The position numbers and the translations under genes were made by a program. Source: Climacteris rufus (taxonomy: Eukaryota; Chordata; Aves; Passeriformes; Climacteridae). From it: a stretch of 64,000 bases of DNA. The notes beneath the pieces are model-generated. The model worked only from the letters and a program-made list of their open reading frames with translations. It was not told where the DNA came from and ran no database searches. The stretch's first letter is position 1. The number at the start of each line of letters is the position of its first letter. Below, one piece after another: positions 34,640 to 46,596 of this stretch. The DNA lies in assembly GCA_013398175.1 (NCBI GenBank), contig VZRZ01000460.1:599831-663830 (forward strand). The letters are read 5' to 3'.

Positions 34640-36235
34640 ATGTTGGAAAACTGGTAATTATGGATGAGGAGAAGGCTGAGGTACTCAACAACATTTTTGC
34701 CTCAGTTCTCAGTGGCAAGTTCCCTTTCCACAGCTCTTGAATCGTTGAACAGGAGGATAGGAACTGGTGGGGGCAAAGTGCTTCACACTGTAAGTAAAGA
34801 TCAGGGTCATGACCACCTGAGGAACCTGGACATACATAAATCTATGGAACCCAATGAGATACATCTCAGAGTCTGAGCAATTTTGCTGATGCAGTTACTA
34901 AGCCACTCTCCATGATATTTGAAAAGTTAGGCAGTCAGGTGTAGTCCAGGAGAAAAGGGAAAAAGGGAGACATTGTAACCATCTTTCAAAAGGGAAGAAA
35001 GGAGGACACTGGGAACTACCAACTTGTCAGCCTCCTCTTTGTACCTGGGAAGTTCGTGGAAAGATCCTCCTAGAAGCTGTGCTAAGGCATATGGAGAACA
35101 AGGAGGTGATTTGAAACAGTCATCACAGCTTCACCAAGAGAAAGTGCTGCCTAACCAATCATTTGGCTTTCTGTAATGGGGTGACTACATCAGGGGACAA
35201 GGGAAGGGCTGCAGATGTCATTTATCTGGACTTCTGTAAAACCTTTGACACAGTCCCTGACAACATCCTTCTCTGTCAACTGGAAAGAGATGGATTTGAT
35301 GGGTAGACTGTCAGGGGGATAAGAAAATGATTGGACAGTTGCATCCGGAGGGTAGTCAACAAAGTCTTGATGTACATCAGTGACAAATGGTGTTCCTCAT
35401 GGGTCCATATTGGGAGTATTGTTATTTAATATCTTCATTAATGACATAGACAAAGGGATCAGGAGCAGCCTCAGCAAATTTGCTGATGAGACCAAGATGA
35501 GTGGTGCAATTGCCACACCTGAAGGACAGGATGCCATCCAGAGGGACCAGGACAAGCTTGAGAACTGGGCCCATGGAAATCTCATGAGGTTTAACAAGAC
35601 CAAGAGCAAGGTGCTGCACATGGATTGGAGCAACCCCTAGTATCAACACAGGCTGAGGATGAAGAGATTGAGAGCAGCCCTATGAGAAGGACTTGGGGGG
35701 TGCTGGTGGGTGAGAGGCTGGGCATGACCCAACCATGTGCACTCACAGCCCAGAAGGCCAATTGTGTTCTGGGCTGTATCCAAAGCAGTGTGGTCAGGAA
35801 GGTAAGGGAGAGGATTCTGCCCCTCTGGTCTGCTCTGCTGTGGTGAGACCCCACCTTCAGTGCTGCATCCAGCTCTGGGGTCCCAGCACAGGAAGGACAT
35901 GGACCTGTTGGAGTGAGTCCAGAGGAGGCCACCAAGTTGATTAGAGGGAAGGAGCAACTCTCCTGTGAGGAAAGGCTGAGAGAATTGGGATTGTTCAGCC
36001 TAGAAAAGAGAAGTCTTTGGGGCAATGTAATTGCTGCATAACCCAGTCCCTGAAGGTTAACATACAGGAAAAATGTAGAGGGACTCTTTACAAGAGCATG
36101 TAGTGGCAGGACAAGGCCACTGGCTTCAGACTGAAAGACAGCAGGTTTAGATTGGATATTTCTTTGCTGTGAGGGTTGTGAGGCACCTCCCAGGTTGCCC
36201 AGAGAAGTTGTCAATGCCCTCTCCTTGGGAGTGTT
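34640..36235 (+). pseudogene. CR1 reverse-transcriptase remnant, second copy
   Basis: Pieces in several frames encode 'LRNLDIHKSMEPNEIHL' (34830-34876), then degraded 'GNYQLVSL' and 'KTFDTVPDNIL' segments. An 86-codon stretch (35380-35640) has NGVPHGSILGVLLFNIFIND and then Phe-Ala-Asp-Glu (GAT GAG at 35485-35490) at the palm active site, where two Asp are required. The thumb and C-terminal part run to about 36235 in mixed frames. It is non-functional. Confidence 0.75.
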
Positions 36236-36365
36236 CGAGGCCAGGTTGGATGGGGCTCTGAGAGATCTGATTGTGCGACAGGTGTCCCTGTCCACAGCAG
36301 GGGGTTTTGGAACTCTGTGGTCTTTAAGGTCCTTTTCCAACTCAGATCATTCTGTGATACTATGA

Positions 36366-38689
36366 AGATCAGATTTAATGAAATATGTTGATTTTGCAGA
36401 ATAAACATTACTACTTTTAAGATCAACAGCTCAGGGATGAACAAGACAGGAACAGGTTTAATTTGTCATGAGGAGATACAGATTTTGCCTGAAGTAGTTG
36501 TCCTATTTGAAAGGAATAGGTCATTAACATAGCAACACCATACCACCTGATCCTCATACACAGACCTGGGCCAGATTCAGATCTCAGTCTTGTCAATATA
36601 ATTCTGAAATAAACCTCACCTGAATGATGAATGATTGTGCATTATATGGAACACTGTAGCCAGAGACCACATAGACCATCATATACAGAAAGTATGCTGC
36701 CCTCTGGAACAAATTCACACAATGTATTTGGAGTAACCAGTGTGTAAGGCCTATTCTTCTTGTGGGAAACATGAAAAGGAATAGTAGTTATTCTGCTAAA
36801 TTTGGTTATAAGAACATTATTATTTTAATGGCTCTCAGAATGTACTGAAGTCTTTCTCAAATAAAGTATTAGTTGTACAACAAGGAATTGGCAAACGAAG
36901 GTATTGAACCTGCACAGATATTTGTACACAATTACAATTATGTGCTTGCACACCTCTCTGAACAGCCTCTTAAAACTTTTACAGAAAACAGTCTACAAAT
37001 CTTTGACGGACTCAGCCCTAATTCAAGATCTAGCATAATACAAGAGAGTACTGTGTCTGGATGAAGAAGAAAAGAGAAACACTTCATAACATACTTCGTG
37101 TCTGATGCGATCTAATTCACAGGACAAGAAGCAGTAGTTTGCACAGCCTCTGCTGTAAGCTGTGGTGGTGACAGAGTTGGGGGAATGATACCTTCCTAAA
37201 ACGGAGTGCTATGTTGTCATGAAGCACAGCCCATGAGATGGTGTCTGACACACAAGAGGAATATGTGTATGGAGTTACCAGTGCAGGTGCAAAAAGACAC
37301 TGCTTATCTTGGCTGATGAGGTTCAGCCTTTCTTCTATTCCATGAATCCATGGCTGGTGCCCATTGACTGCCCACTTAGGCACACTTGAGCTTCAGAGTG
37401 CACAGGAAGAGAGGCATGAAAGAGAGAAACCTGGACATGAGCTTCACCCAACCTCCACATCTGCAAAGTTTCCAGCTCTGGCAATTCACCAATGCTTTGC
37501 TGCAAACCTGAAGAGCATGTAGTTTTCCCTGAAAAAGCAGCTGTGCTTTGTGAGGAGCCTGAGCCTGGGCTGCTCTTTAATATTTTGGTACAAGAGTCTG
37601 AGTCCCAGAAATCCTGCATGTATAAGATGAACATGACTGAATCATGGAGAGTATTGAAGATCAGTCCATTCCCACTCTTGGGCTCTTACTGAATGCAGTC
37701 ATAGCAAATACTACTTAGGTCTGAAATACCTCCACATATTTGCAGGTTGCAGCTTTTATAGTGCAGGAGAGAGGACAGAAACAGTCAACTAATAATAATG
37801 AGATTAGGTTACACAGTAGGGTTCAATGTCAGAGAGAAATGAAAGAAAGCTTATGAGGCATCAGACTCCAAATAATGCCTAATCTGACATTGCTCCAGTC
37901 CATAGTCCTGTTAACTCCCTCTAGAACTACAACCAGGTGTTAGAGAGTTAGAGCCAGAGAGACAGACATCAACAGATATATCCAGTTTCAAGTTTGTGTG
38001 GCCGTGGAATACAGAGGTGTCTATACTGCTTTGAAGGTCTTTAAAAAGAAAGACCTCAAATTTAGCTCCCTCTGTGATAACTAAAATTGCTGAGAAGGCT
38101 CCCTTTTTTTGACAGTTCGTGTCTGCATGTGTAGTTAAGAACAAATGGGGGAAATATCCAGGCAAATCTATCCTTATAATCAATTTGCTGGAAAGCTTTT
38201 AGATCCTGCCTTGGTTCTTAATGCATATGAGTGTGTAACCTTAACAGCACATCTGGAGCAGTGGATGTAGACCTGCAGCTTCCAGTTTCCACAAACACCT
38301 GTGCAGGTTTAGAGAATGAATCTATGTCAGTGGTTCCTCTGTGTGCAGAAGTGCTTTTGACATTGCCTGTTTCTCCTAGCAATGAGGTCCACTGTGGTTA
38401 GTGCTGCAGAGCTGATGGGATAAAAAAGAATTGTTGATGGATGATTAAAGATAGGATTACTTCTCTTTACTGCAAATATGCAGCCTGTGTGCAACCAGCA
38501 GCTTCCTTTAATTTGCAGCATGTTCTGACAATATAATTGGTAAATAATTGCTGTGTGGCTTAGGTTTTGTCTTTCACCATCACATATTTTTAATATTGGG
38601 GAGCAGTGCAGCCCTCCATCTCTTATTTTATTTGCTTCTTTTACAATCCTACCACATACAAAAGTACATCAAGCTAATGCTTCAACGAT
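36366..38689. other. Single-copy DNA, no gene seen
   Basis: Open frames of 60-100 codons (for example 37117-37383 and 37335-37634 minus) show no known domain. No repeat family is visible. Confidence 0.45.
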
Positions 38690-39410
38690 TAACTCTTCTG
38701 ACTTTGAATTGAGGCAAATAAAAAATGCTGGTGACTGTGTCTTTGAAAGCCATGTGAGGAGCAAACCTTTAAAGGGCTTTTATTTCTGTCCCATCCTCTC
38801 AAATTATCTTGTTTACCCCCTGAATTCTGAGCAGGTACCATTACTGCACTCAGTTGTCCACATCATCTTTTGAAGGGAAAATTAATTCTGAATTACTGGC
38901 CCTATAACTGCCTACTTCTTCACATCATCTGTCAGCAAAATAAGCAGACAAAAGCTGGCTAAGTGGATTTCTGTTAGCTGTCATTTAAAAGGAAAGGGAC
39001 AGGTGTTGAATGAAGCTTCTTTCTCCAACTGCTAGTTAACAATACATATAGAAGAAGTTTAATTGCTTGCATCCACCTGCACCCTTGTCATTTCTCAGCT
39101 TTATTGATTTTAATGAAAATATTAAGTGCACTTCAGGAGCAACAGCTAAAGTGACATGTTGATTGAAATATACAGGAAAATGTATAATGGAAGTAGGCTA
39201 TTACCGTTTTAATAGAATCTGAAAGAAGTAACATCTAGAGCAGCATTTTCCCCTGCTATTCTTCTGCATACAGCAAATTCTGAAATGAGTAATTGGAAGC
39301 TGAATAAATGTTTGGTCGTTGTTAAAGCAATCTTTCACCCTAATAACCTAATTTTTATTGAAAGTGACCCAGGCTTTTTGGCATATTTTATTCCATCAGG
39401 TACCCTTCAG
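38690..39410. promoter_or_regulatory. Candidate conserved non-coding block
   Basis: Non-repetitive AT-rich sequence with many TAAT-type and TTAATTC/GTAATTGG cores, TGACA/TGTCA pairs, an E-box-like CACCTG near 39076 and TTTATTGATTTTAATGAAAAT near 39100. It contains no transposon words. The texture resembles conserved enhancers of gene deserts. This is inference only. Confidence 0.2.
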
Positions 39411-41838
39411 GGTGCCACATAAACACAACAAAATATGTGTATGAACAGTATCCAAATCATGATAGCTCAGCATTGTACACAATGACAGCTTTGCAGTGAA
39501 AACATAACAGCAGTCTCACTGTTTCAGTAAAAGTCTGTGTGAATGGCTTGGAGTTTGTTTGAAGCTACATTCTCAACTTTTATTTTTAGATGATTTTGGA
39601 CTTAATGGAGCAAGGAATATAAAAACAACCACAGCAGCTTTCATTCAGGAATAATATTCAATGAAAATTTGATTTTTAGTTCTTTATGTTCAAGTCTCTT
39701 CTTGGTAATACTTGCTGCATCTAAAGCTATCAAAGAGTTAAGATACATAAAACTCTCTAATTGAAGAAAGATTCAGTACCTTTTCTGTAATAGAAGTTCC
39801 TTAAGTAAGTTCTATTTTGCTAAGGCATGTTTACATTGAAAAAAGCTGCTCAGCTTCTTCTCACTCTTAGTTCAATAAATCTTACATGTTTTCAAACTGC
39901 TAATCTAACACAGCTGCAAGTCCCAAACACAACTCTTTCACACATGTAATAATCCATTTCTGATATTCCTCATCATATTAATTGCCAAAATTTTCATGCA
40001 TTTAGAATCCTTAGTGAGAAACCAGGATCCCTTGTTGCTTGTTCCTGCACAAGCAGAGAGCAAAAATTGCTTCTAATCAAAAGGGCTTACAATCTAAGCA
40101 TAAGACTAGACAGACAAGATAGTAGAAGGCAAAGAAACAGGTCATCATAATTGGCAGAGGTTGACAAGCTGTCTGCTTGTCTGTCGCATGCTTTTGTGGG
40201 ACTTGTGGAACAGGAACAGCATAGATTCACAGAAAGATCCTGAGATGATCTTACTAATGTTCATGGGCATGTCCTCCATGGGCAAGGAATACGATGATGG
40301 AAAAAGGACTTTTCTGAACACTTAATAACTCAAGAACACTTAATAACTCAAGAATGACCATACTAATGACTGTCTTTGCTGTTAATAAAGGTGGTTACAA
40401 GAATAAAGAAAATGCACAAGTTTGTCTTCCTATGAGTACAGAGATCCTATCTGGACATACCCTTAAAGATTCTTTTCCTTGGACTTGCTTAGTTACTGTC
40501 TCAACATGTGTACCTTTTGAACACTTGCATTACTTTCACAGCTTCGCTACTGGAAGAAGTATCTCCTCGAATTATCTTCGAACATGCTGGTATCTTTCAT
40601 TGTGCCTCATTCTGATACTGCAGGAGACATTCCCTATCAGGCCTTTCCAGATTTTGCAGTTGTGTTCCACAGATTAATGGTTCTTGTACAAAACCCACTT
40701 TATGTGAACTTTGACTGTCCTAGTCACTTTTCTGTGCCACTTTTGCAGTTCTACCGTACCTCCCTCAAATGGGGAAATTAAAACTATAGACAGCACTCAT
40801 TAACTAGTATGACAGAGATTTACAGAGAAGCATAAAAATGTTTCCCCTTTGTTCTCCATGCATTTTGTTAAAAACTAACTCTTAGCATTCAGGATGTCCT
40901 TTCAATGGCTACTAATATTGAGTCAATATTTTCAAAAAAGAGATTTTATAAATGCAAGACTTCAGTTGTCAGCACTAATAGTCTAATTCCCATCCTGTTT
41001 TATAAGATTTGGCCGTTTTTTCTCTTGAGCCCTTACTTTACATTTATGTGCGTTGAATTTTAGCTGACATTTTACTCCATTACACAGATTTTCATTCAGC
41101 TCTTAATAAGTTGTCCTTATCCTTCCAGTCTGAAAATCATAGTACCATTGTTGTCTTTTCCAGATCCGTTGCAAATACCCTGAACAATATAGATTCCTGT
41201 GGGATTCCATTAGTAAGCTTCTTTCTGCTTTTTCTTTTCTCTCTCTTATTTTTTTTATGTATATATGGGAGAATATTTGCTTTTATTCCAAGTGTCTCAT
41301 AGGCTCTTTTTCAGATATCATTGAGGGTTTTTTTGACATCTTTTAAATTGATCTATCTTGTTCTTGTGTTCAGTGCCTCTCTTAAGAAACTGTAATAGAT
41401 TAGTGAGACATTATTTCCCTGTACAGATGCCATCTTGATTATTTTTCTACACATCATATTTAGTCAAGTAGCTTATAATTATTCTTTGGACTAATTACTA
41501 TTGGTCTGTCTGGTATGCATATCAGACTTCCAAATTTCAGTGTGAAATTACCGAGATCTTTCTTATGATGTCTCTATAAATTTTTTATCATGCTGGCCAC
41601 CATCTCTACGACACTGATAGAGTTTTAAAAGAGAGATTACAAGTTGCAGTTAGTAGCTTGGCTATTTGATCCTTGAGTTCCATTAAAGCTCTTGGATGAA
41701 CACCATCTGTTCCTAGTGATTTGTTATTGTTCATTACAAGCAAGTGGGTTTGTACAGGTTGGACTGGTCATCTCAATATTGAAGATGACAGAAGAGGAAT
41801 AGGCTGGGAGTAATGGAAATATCTTAAAATTAAACTCT
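39411..41838. other. Single-copy AT-rich DNA with a small tandem duplication
   Basis: No gene or repeat family is recognised, except an 18-bp duplication at 40317-40352. T-rich low complexity lies near 41220-41260. Confidence 0.45.
40317..40352. repeat. Perfect 18-bp tandem duplication
   Basis: AACACTTAATAACTCAAG occurs twice, back to back, without mismatch. Confidence 0.9.
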
Positions 41839-41843
41839 GTGTG

Positions 41844-42884
41844 TGTGGTGGTTTGAGGGGGTCTGGCTTTTTGGGTGTGGTAGGGGCCAAAAGATGGGTC
41901 CTGTGAAAAGCTGCCAGAAGCTTCCACAGCTGTCCAGGCAGAGCCAGTCTCTGATGGCTTCTGAAGACGAACGTGCTGCAAGCCACAGCTGGGCCAATTA
42001 GAAAGGAAGGTAATGCCTCTCTGACTACATATTTAAGAAGCAAACGGGGGAGTATGCATGCGCACACCATGTAGTTATAGATAGCCAGAGAAAAAGGAGT
42101 ACAGCATGTAGGGGAAATAACAGATATGGACACCAGTGAAGTCAGCCAAGAAGAGGAAGAACGGGGGAGGAGGTCCTTTAATCATCGGAGCTGAGTCATC
42201 TCTGCGGCCTGTGGTAAGGACTGTACCAAATGCATTGTTTCCCGGCACCCTGAGGGTCCATGAAGGAGCTGAGATCCACCCCACTACGGAGTAGGAGGAA
42301 GTGAACAAGAAGGACTGTGGTCTGATGGGAATTGATATGAATAACAAGGCCTTTGCTCCTGGGAACTGACGGGAGTCAACTGAGTTTAAAAAAAGCCTTG
42401 TTTATTTCCACCCTAAGATGGACCAGCTCGGCTTTGAGAGGACAAAAGAACAGCAGTGTCCAAGCAGGCTGCCTGCCAAGAGGGAAAAAAAAACTTGTGA
42501 AAAAATGCCACAGTGTCTTTGAGCAGGGAAAGAGAAGAAAGTAAAGACCTGCCTTCTCTCCCAGGAAGAAAACATCTGAGGAATGAACTGACTAAGAGAA
42601 ACCCCCCCCCAGTTCTCCTTACTGTGGTCTGGGAAAGAGGGAAGGCTGGTGGGGGGGGTGTGGAGGGAAGAGAAAGAGTGTTTTGGGAAGATATTTTGCT
42701 TGCTCCTTTAACTGTGTAATAAATTCACTTTATCACTTATAAGCTTTGAGCCTGTTTTAGACTGCCTTAATTAAAAGGTTTTATTTTCTCTCAGTATCCT
42801 TATCTCAGCTTGGTAACAAATTTCTTTCCCCTGTCTGGCTGTAGAGGGGGGAGGAGCAGCCTTTCGTGGGGCTTTGGCATGACA
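41844..42884 (+). mobile_element. Solo LTR, 1041 bp, sister of the 21798-23030 LTR
   Basis: It starts TGTGGTGGTTTGAGG and ends GGCATGACA, with GTGTG at 41839-41843 and 42885-42889. The left copy lies in a short TG run, so the boundary is a little less sure. It shares the 'gggtgtggtaggggccaaaagatgg' region, 'cagctgggccaattag', an ATATTTAAGAAGCAA promoter region (about 42029) and AATAAATTCACTTTATCAC (42718) with the first copy. It has a single copy of the 161-bp unit duplicated there. Orientation is plus, class III-like. No retroviral genes flank it. Confidence 0.85.
42718..42723 (+). terminator. Polyadenylation signal of the 41844-42884 LTR
   Basis: AATAAATTCACTTTATCAC is identical to the sister LTR signal. 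Confidence 0.65.
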
Positions 42885-42889
42885 GTGTG

Positions 42890-44270
42890 GTTGACATTAA
42901 AGGCAAAAGGCAAAAGAGGGGTATTAAATGACATGGTTATGGTCAAAGATGTGGTTTCGGGGGATGATATTCACAGGAGACTTTGAATAGATCACACTGG
43001 GCAAAATTTGTGAACAGTACAGTAAAGGACACAGAAAAATAAAGATGAAATGAAATGAACTGTGAAAGCAATCTGAAAAGACTGTGTTTTATAAAAGATG
43101 TGGGGGGAAATTTTCCATGGGAGAACTTGACTGACCAAACTACTTTTTCAGAGTTTGAATCTCAGAACCTATCCTGTAAGAAGAATTGGACAGCAAAAAG
43201 GATACTGTCTTAGTGTTGTAGTCTAGTGGCCATTTGCTGAGATTGATAGAAAAAGAGAAAGTTGTAAAAGAATAAGGACTGAAACACAATAGATTAAAAT
43301 GAAGGAGGGCTGTCTGTGTTCAGAGTCATACAGAATAAAGTATAAAGATACCTTATGACTGAACATGGGTGGAATCTCTAGGGAATCCTAAAGAAAAGTT
43401 AATTGAAAATAATGGACATTACATATAATAATGCTAACATCATGCTTGGTTTGTCAAGTATCATTATACTTAGAAATGTTTTGCAAAAGCAGTTTACTCA
43501 TGTCAGTCATGTAAGTATTTTGAGAAGCTGAATTACAAAAGAGGAACTGCACCCACTTAATGTGGTCTTGGCTAACTGTGACTTTAAGGTGTGTAGGAAG
43601 ATTGGGAAATAGGCATATCTGTACCACATATTCCAGATATTGCAAGGGGCAATGGGTAATGAAACTGCAACTCAGAAAACTAACACTGAGGATATAAAAA
43701 AGTGTTTGACTATGATTTACTTGTGATATCTTTTTGGTGAGAGATCAATAATATGTACTCAGTCAGAATTTGTAAAAAAAGACATCTTAATTTTCTGTTG
43801 TTTACATGAAGTTAGTAAGAAAATGCTGCTTCTCAGTTCACAAGTAACTGTGTTTCAGAATGAAAAAAACCTTGGTAGACATTGTTATTTATACTGAGTT
43901 GACTCTTACTGATGCTAAATGTGGACATAGGGAAGAAGAGAACTCCAAAAGGCATGCAGCTATTAAGAAATACAATGTAAACAAACATGAAGAATTTCCC
44001 CATGTAAGATCCAAAGCTGAATAATAAAGTATGAGAAAAATAGAGGAAAAATATAGGCATATACAAGATAATTCTTGACATGACAAAAAAATTTTTTTTC
44101 TTTTCCATACATACAACACATACACCTGTCCTTTTCATGTAGTCTTTGGAGGGAGAATTAAATGTTTGTTTAGGTGCAACTAAATCTCTTTGAAATTGCT
44201 GTTGATTTGCTTCTTACAGCTAGATTCTCTCTATGCTGGTGTCGTGGTTGCCTGCATTCTCCACCAAAAA
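42890..44270. other. Single-copy AT-rich DNA, nothing recognised
   Basis: GGCAAAA repeats briefly at 42902-42917. No gene or repeat family is seen. Confidence 0.45.
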
Positions 44271-44460
44271 TGTAGTGGTTTGAGGCTGGCCATACGCCAG
44301 GCACCCAAGAACTACATGCTTGCTCACCGTTCCCTGCTCTTCAGCTGGACAGAGGAGAGAAAATTTTAATGAAAAGTTCACAGAGTTTGAGCCAGGAGGA
44401 AAATATCTAACTAATTACCATCAAAGGCAAAACATGATCAACTTGAGGTTATTAAGTAGA

Positions 44461-44466
44461 TTTATT
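44461..44466 (-). terminator. Polyadenylation signal of the 44271-46136 LTR
   Basis: Plus-strand TTTATT is AATAAA on the minus strand, about 190 bp before the LTR's 3' end. The 10.7-kb relative has lost this signal. Confidence 0.5.
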
Positions 44467-44748
44467 GCTAACAAAATCAGAGGAGGATAGCGAGAAGTAT
44501 AAAATGAGCTCTTAAACACCTTCTTTCCCCACACCCCAGCCCCTCCCTTCTTCCCACCAATGGCTCAGGGAGACAGGGGTGGGGTTGTTTTTCTTTTTTT
44601 TTTTTTTGGTCAGTTTATCACCCAAGATTTTTCTTCCGCTGCTTAGGGAGAAGGACACGTTTTCCTGAAGCATTGTGGCATCAATCTCCTTCCCAAACTG
44701 CTAAGACATGAATTTCTCCCGCCAGCAAACAGTCCCACCTGATACTGC

Positions 44749-45537
44749 TGCTGAGGCTTCTCCTCCACTGGGTGTGGTCTTTCCGAGAACGGTGAAAGGA
44801 ACCAATTGAATTTCTGTTTATGCCTCTACATTAGACGGATCCATTTCTGACACGGAGATGGAGGGTAAGCCTGCTCCTAGGCAGACTTTGCCTGGCAGCC
44901 AAGCAGAGGAGAGGACTGGGCTGCAAGCGACCCCCTACTTGCAGGTGGGCCAGACCCGGATGCCTGGGGGAAAATGCCTGGGAAATTGGGCTATAGGAAC
45001 AGTGAACTGCGCCCCGAGGGCGCCGGCCATTTTCAGTTTCTTGACGACAAGAATGTCTGGAGGTTTCGGCTCCCTAGAGAACCACCTCTGCCCTGCCCTG
45101 CTCCTCGCCTTCCCTGTGTGTCTTCACCGAGCAGCCTGCTGCCACCGCGACCTGTCCTGCTCTCGATGGAACAGCCAGCAGCAACCGGCAGTCACCCCCG
45201 CCACGAGCCCGACAGCCGCCTGCTCCCTGTGCAGCACCGATGGAGCAGCCAGCACCGACCCTGCCCTGCGCCGATGGGAGGGACGAGGCGCCACCGCTGG
45301 GTGGAAGCGGTGCAGAGCCATGTGGACACCGCAACTCGCAGTGTGTTTTGAAGAGACGCCGACGGAGCCCCGGGACTCTGGTGATGGCGTTCTGTCCATT
45401 TTCCCCTTTCTTTCTCTCTTTTCTGTCCCTTCTCTGGCCAGGACATTTATTAATAAACTGTTCTCAGATATAATATTTGTCTCGTTTGACTTTGTCTCAG
45501 ACCATCGATTTTTTAAAGAACTCTTCATGGTTCCCCA
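44749..45537 (+). mobile_element. Nested solo LTR, 789 bp, GC-rich, duplication TACTGC
   Basis: It starts TGCTGAGGCTTCTCC and ends CATGGTTCCCCA, with TACTGC at 44743-44748 and 45538-45543. AATAAA at 45452-45457 gives plus orientation. The U3-R part is the GC- and CpG-richest stretch of the window (about 44985-45370). A 230-codon open frame from an ATG at 44858 runs to 45550, past the LTR end into the host LTR, so it is best read as an accident of high GC. Class II is likely from the 6-bp duplication. Confidence 0.88.
45452..45457 (+). terminator. Polyadenylation signal of the nested LTR
   Basis: AATAAA within TTATTAATAAACTG, 80 bp before the LTR end, typical of an R/U5 arrangement. Confidence 0.65.
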
Positions 45538-46136
45538 TACTGCAATGTGACAGATGGAGATGGGATGGTCCAGATTAGCAGGGGCAAGGCCTTTATTATC
45601 AATGATGACTCCCACCGGACTCGTGAGCAATGCCTTTTTATCCATGGCCACCCCCCAGCAGACCACAGCCCCTTCTAGGCATCCACTCCTTCTGCTCCGA
45701 CGTGGACACCTTCCCCATGGCTGGGGGTGTATCTCGGCATCTCCATGGGCCTTCAGGTTTGCAGAGGTCAGACACTGCATTAACATAGTCCTCACCACAG
45801 GCTGCAGGGATATCTTAGCCCCAGTGTCCGGAGCACCTCCTCCCCCTCCTGCTTCTTGGTGTCTCCATTGCTGTTTCTCTCATATGTTCTCCTTTTCGTC
45901 TAACTGGAACTGAATCTGCGCACCTACTTTGTTTTGATTTCTTCTTAAATGTGTTGTCACAGAGGTGTTACCTCCATCTCTAATTGGCCCAGCCATGGCC
46001 AGCAGCACGTCCATCTTCAGCGCTATTAGAGATTGGCTCTGCTGGATGGCTGTGGCAGCTTTGAGCAGCTTTTCACAGAAGCCATCTTTGTGGCCCCCCA
46101 CATTTCCAAAAAGCTGGGTCCTGCAAAACCAACACA

Positions 46137-46454
46137 GCACGTAAGACGCATACATGTGAAGTCTTTAAAAATATACGAAGTCCTAAATATTTTCATTGTG
46201 TAATTTTGTAAACATCACTTAATTTATTACATTGTCAGCATATTACACGTGTTTACACCATCAAATTCTCACTGAGTGTCCTGACAACCTTAAACAGAAA
46301 AGGAAGCAAATCTGAAAGAGAGAGAAATGTTTTTACTGATGATATTAATTGGTTTTTTTGTATGTGAAAGTGATTGTATTTAAAATAATATTATGAAAAC
46401 CAGAGTATTTTATTTAGAATAATAGCAGCTGAATTTATAACAAGCAAAATTGGT
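46137..46454. other. Short single-copy spacer
   Basis: AT-rich, with nothing recognised. Confidence 0.45.
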
Positions 46455-46596
46455 GCCAAGTCTGAGTTCAAAAAGTGTCTGGACAACACTCTCAGGCACA
46501 TAGTGTGATTCTTGGGGCTGTCCTGTGCAGGGTCAGGAGCTGGACATCATTGATCCTTTGTGAGTCCCTTCCGACTTGGGATATTCTATAACTTTG
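46455..46596 (+). repeat. CR1 3' end, plus strand
   Basis: 'aaaaagtgtctggacaac', 'cacatagtgtgattcttggggctgtcctgtgcagg', 'gtcaggagctggacatcattgatcc', 'gagtcccttccgacttgggatattctat' follow the CR1 3' UTR order and end in the degenerated tail. It is a heavily 5'-truncated copy of about 140 bp. Confidence 0.85.

Larger units (their letters stand above)
33300..36365 (+). mobile_element. Second CR1, about 3 kb, 5'-truncated and decayed
   Basis: The 3' end is the CR1 signature 'ttccaactcagatcattctgtgatactatga' at 36336-36365. Going upstream there is the 3' ORF2 area ('gagaggattctgcccctctgg', 'agctctggggtcccagcac'), the RT core, and an endonuclease remnant. The left boundary near 33300 is estimated from CR1-like phrases such as 'gatgagccagggactagtg' and 'gaattaaggggtttccctcca', which precede ORF2. 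It differs markedly in wording from the 23.9-kb copy, so it belongs to another CR1 subfamily and is older. Confidence 0.82.
44271..46136 (-). mobile_element. Old LTR, minus strand, split by a nested LTR
   Basis: The plus strand starts TGTAGTGGTTTGAGGCTGG and ends GCAAAACCAACACA. Shared words with the 10679-11749 LTR include GAGAGAAAAT (44355), 'ggcaaaacatgatcaacttgagg', and on the right 'ccggagcacctcctccccctcc' (45830) and 'cttcttaaatgtgttgtcaca'. A minus-strand AATAAA (plus-strand TTTATT) is at 44461-44466, and TATTTAAG-like sequence is near 45945. Removing the nested LTR plus one duplication (795 bp) leaves 1071 bp, the same as the 10.7-kb copy. The flanks AAAAA and GCACG show no duplication, so it is old. 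Confidence 0.72.

Noticed and set aside
21798..42884. A provirus bounded by the two sister LTRs
   Set aside because: The target duplications differ, the spacing is 18.8 kb, and the interval holds CR1s, another LTR and single-copy DNA but no retroviral genes.
44858..45550. 230-codon open frame as a host or viral gene
   Set aside because: It lies in a GC-rich LTR, crosses the LTR end and duplication into a different old LTR, has overlapping long frames on the other strand, and shows no recognisable domain.
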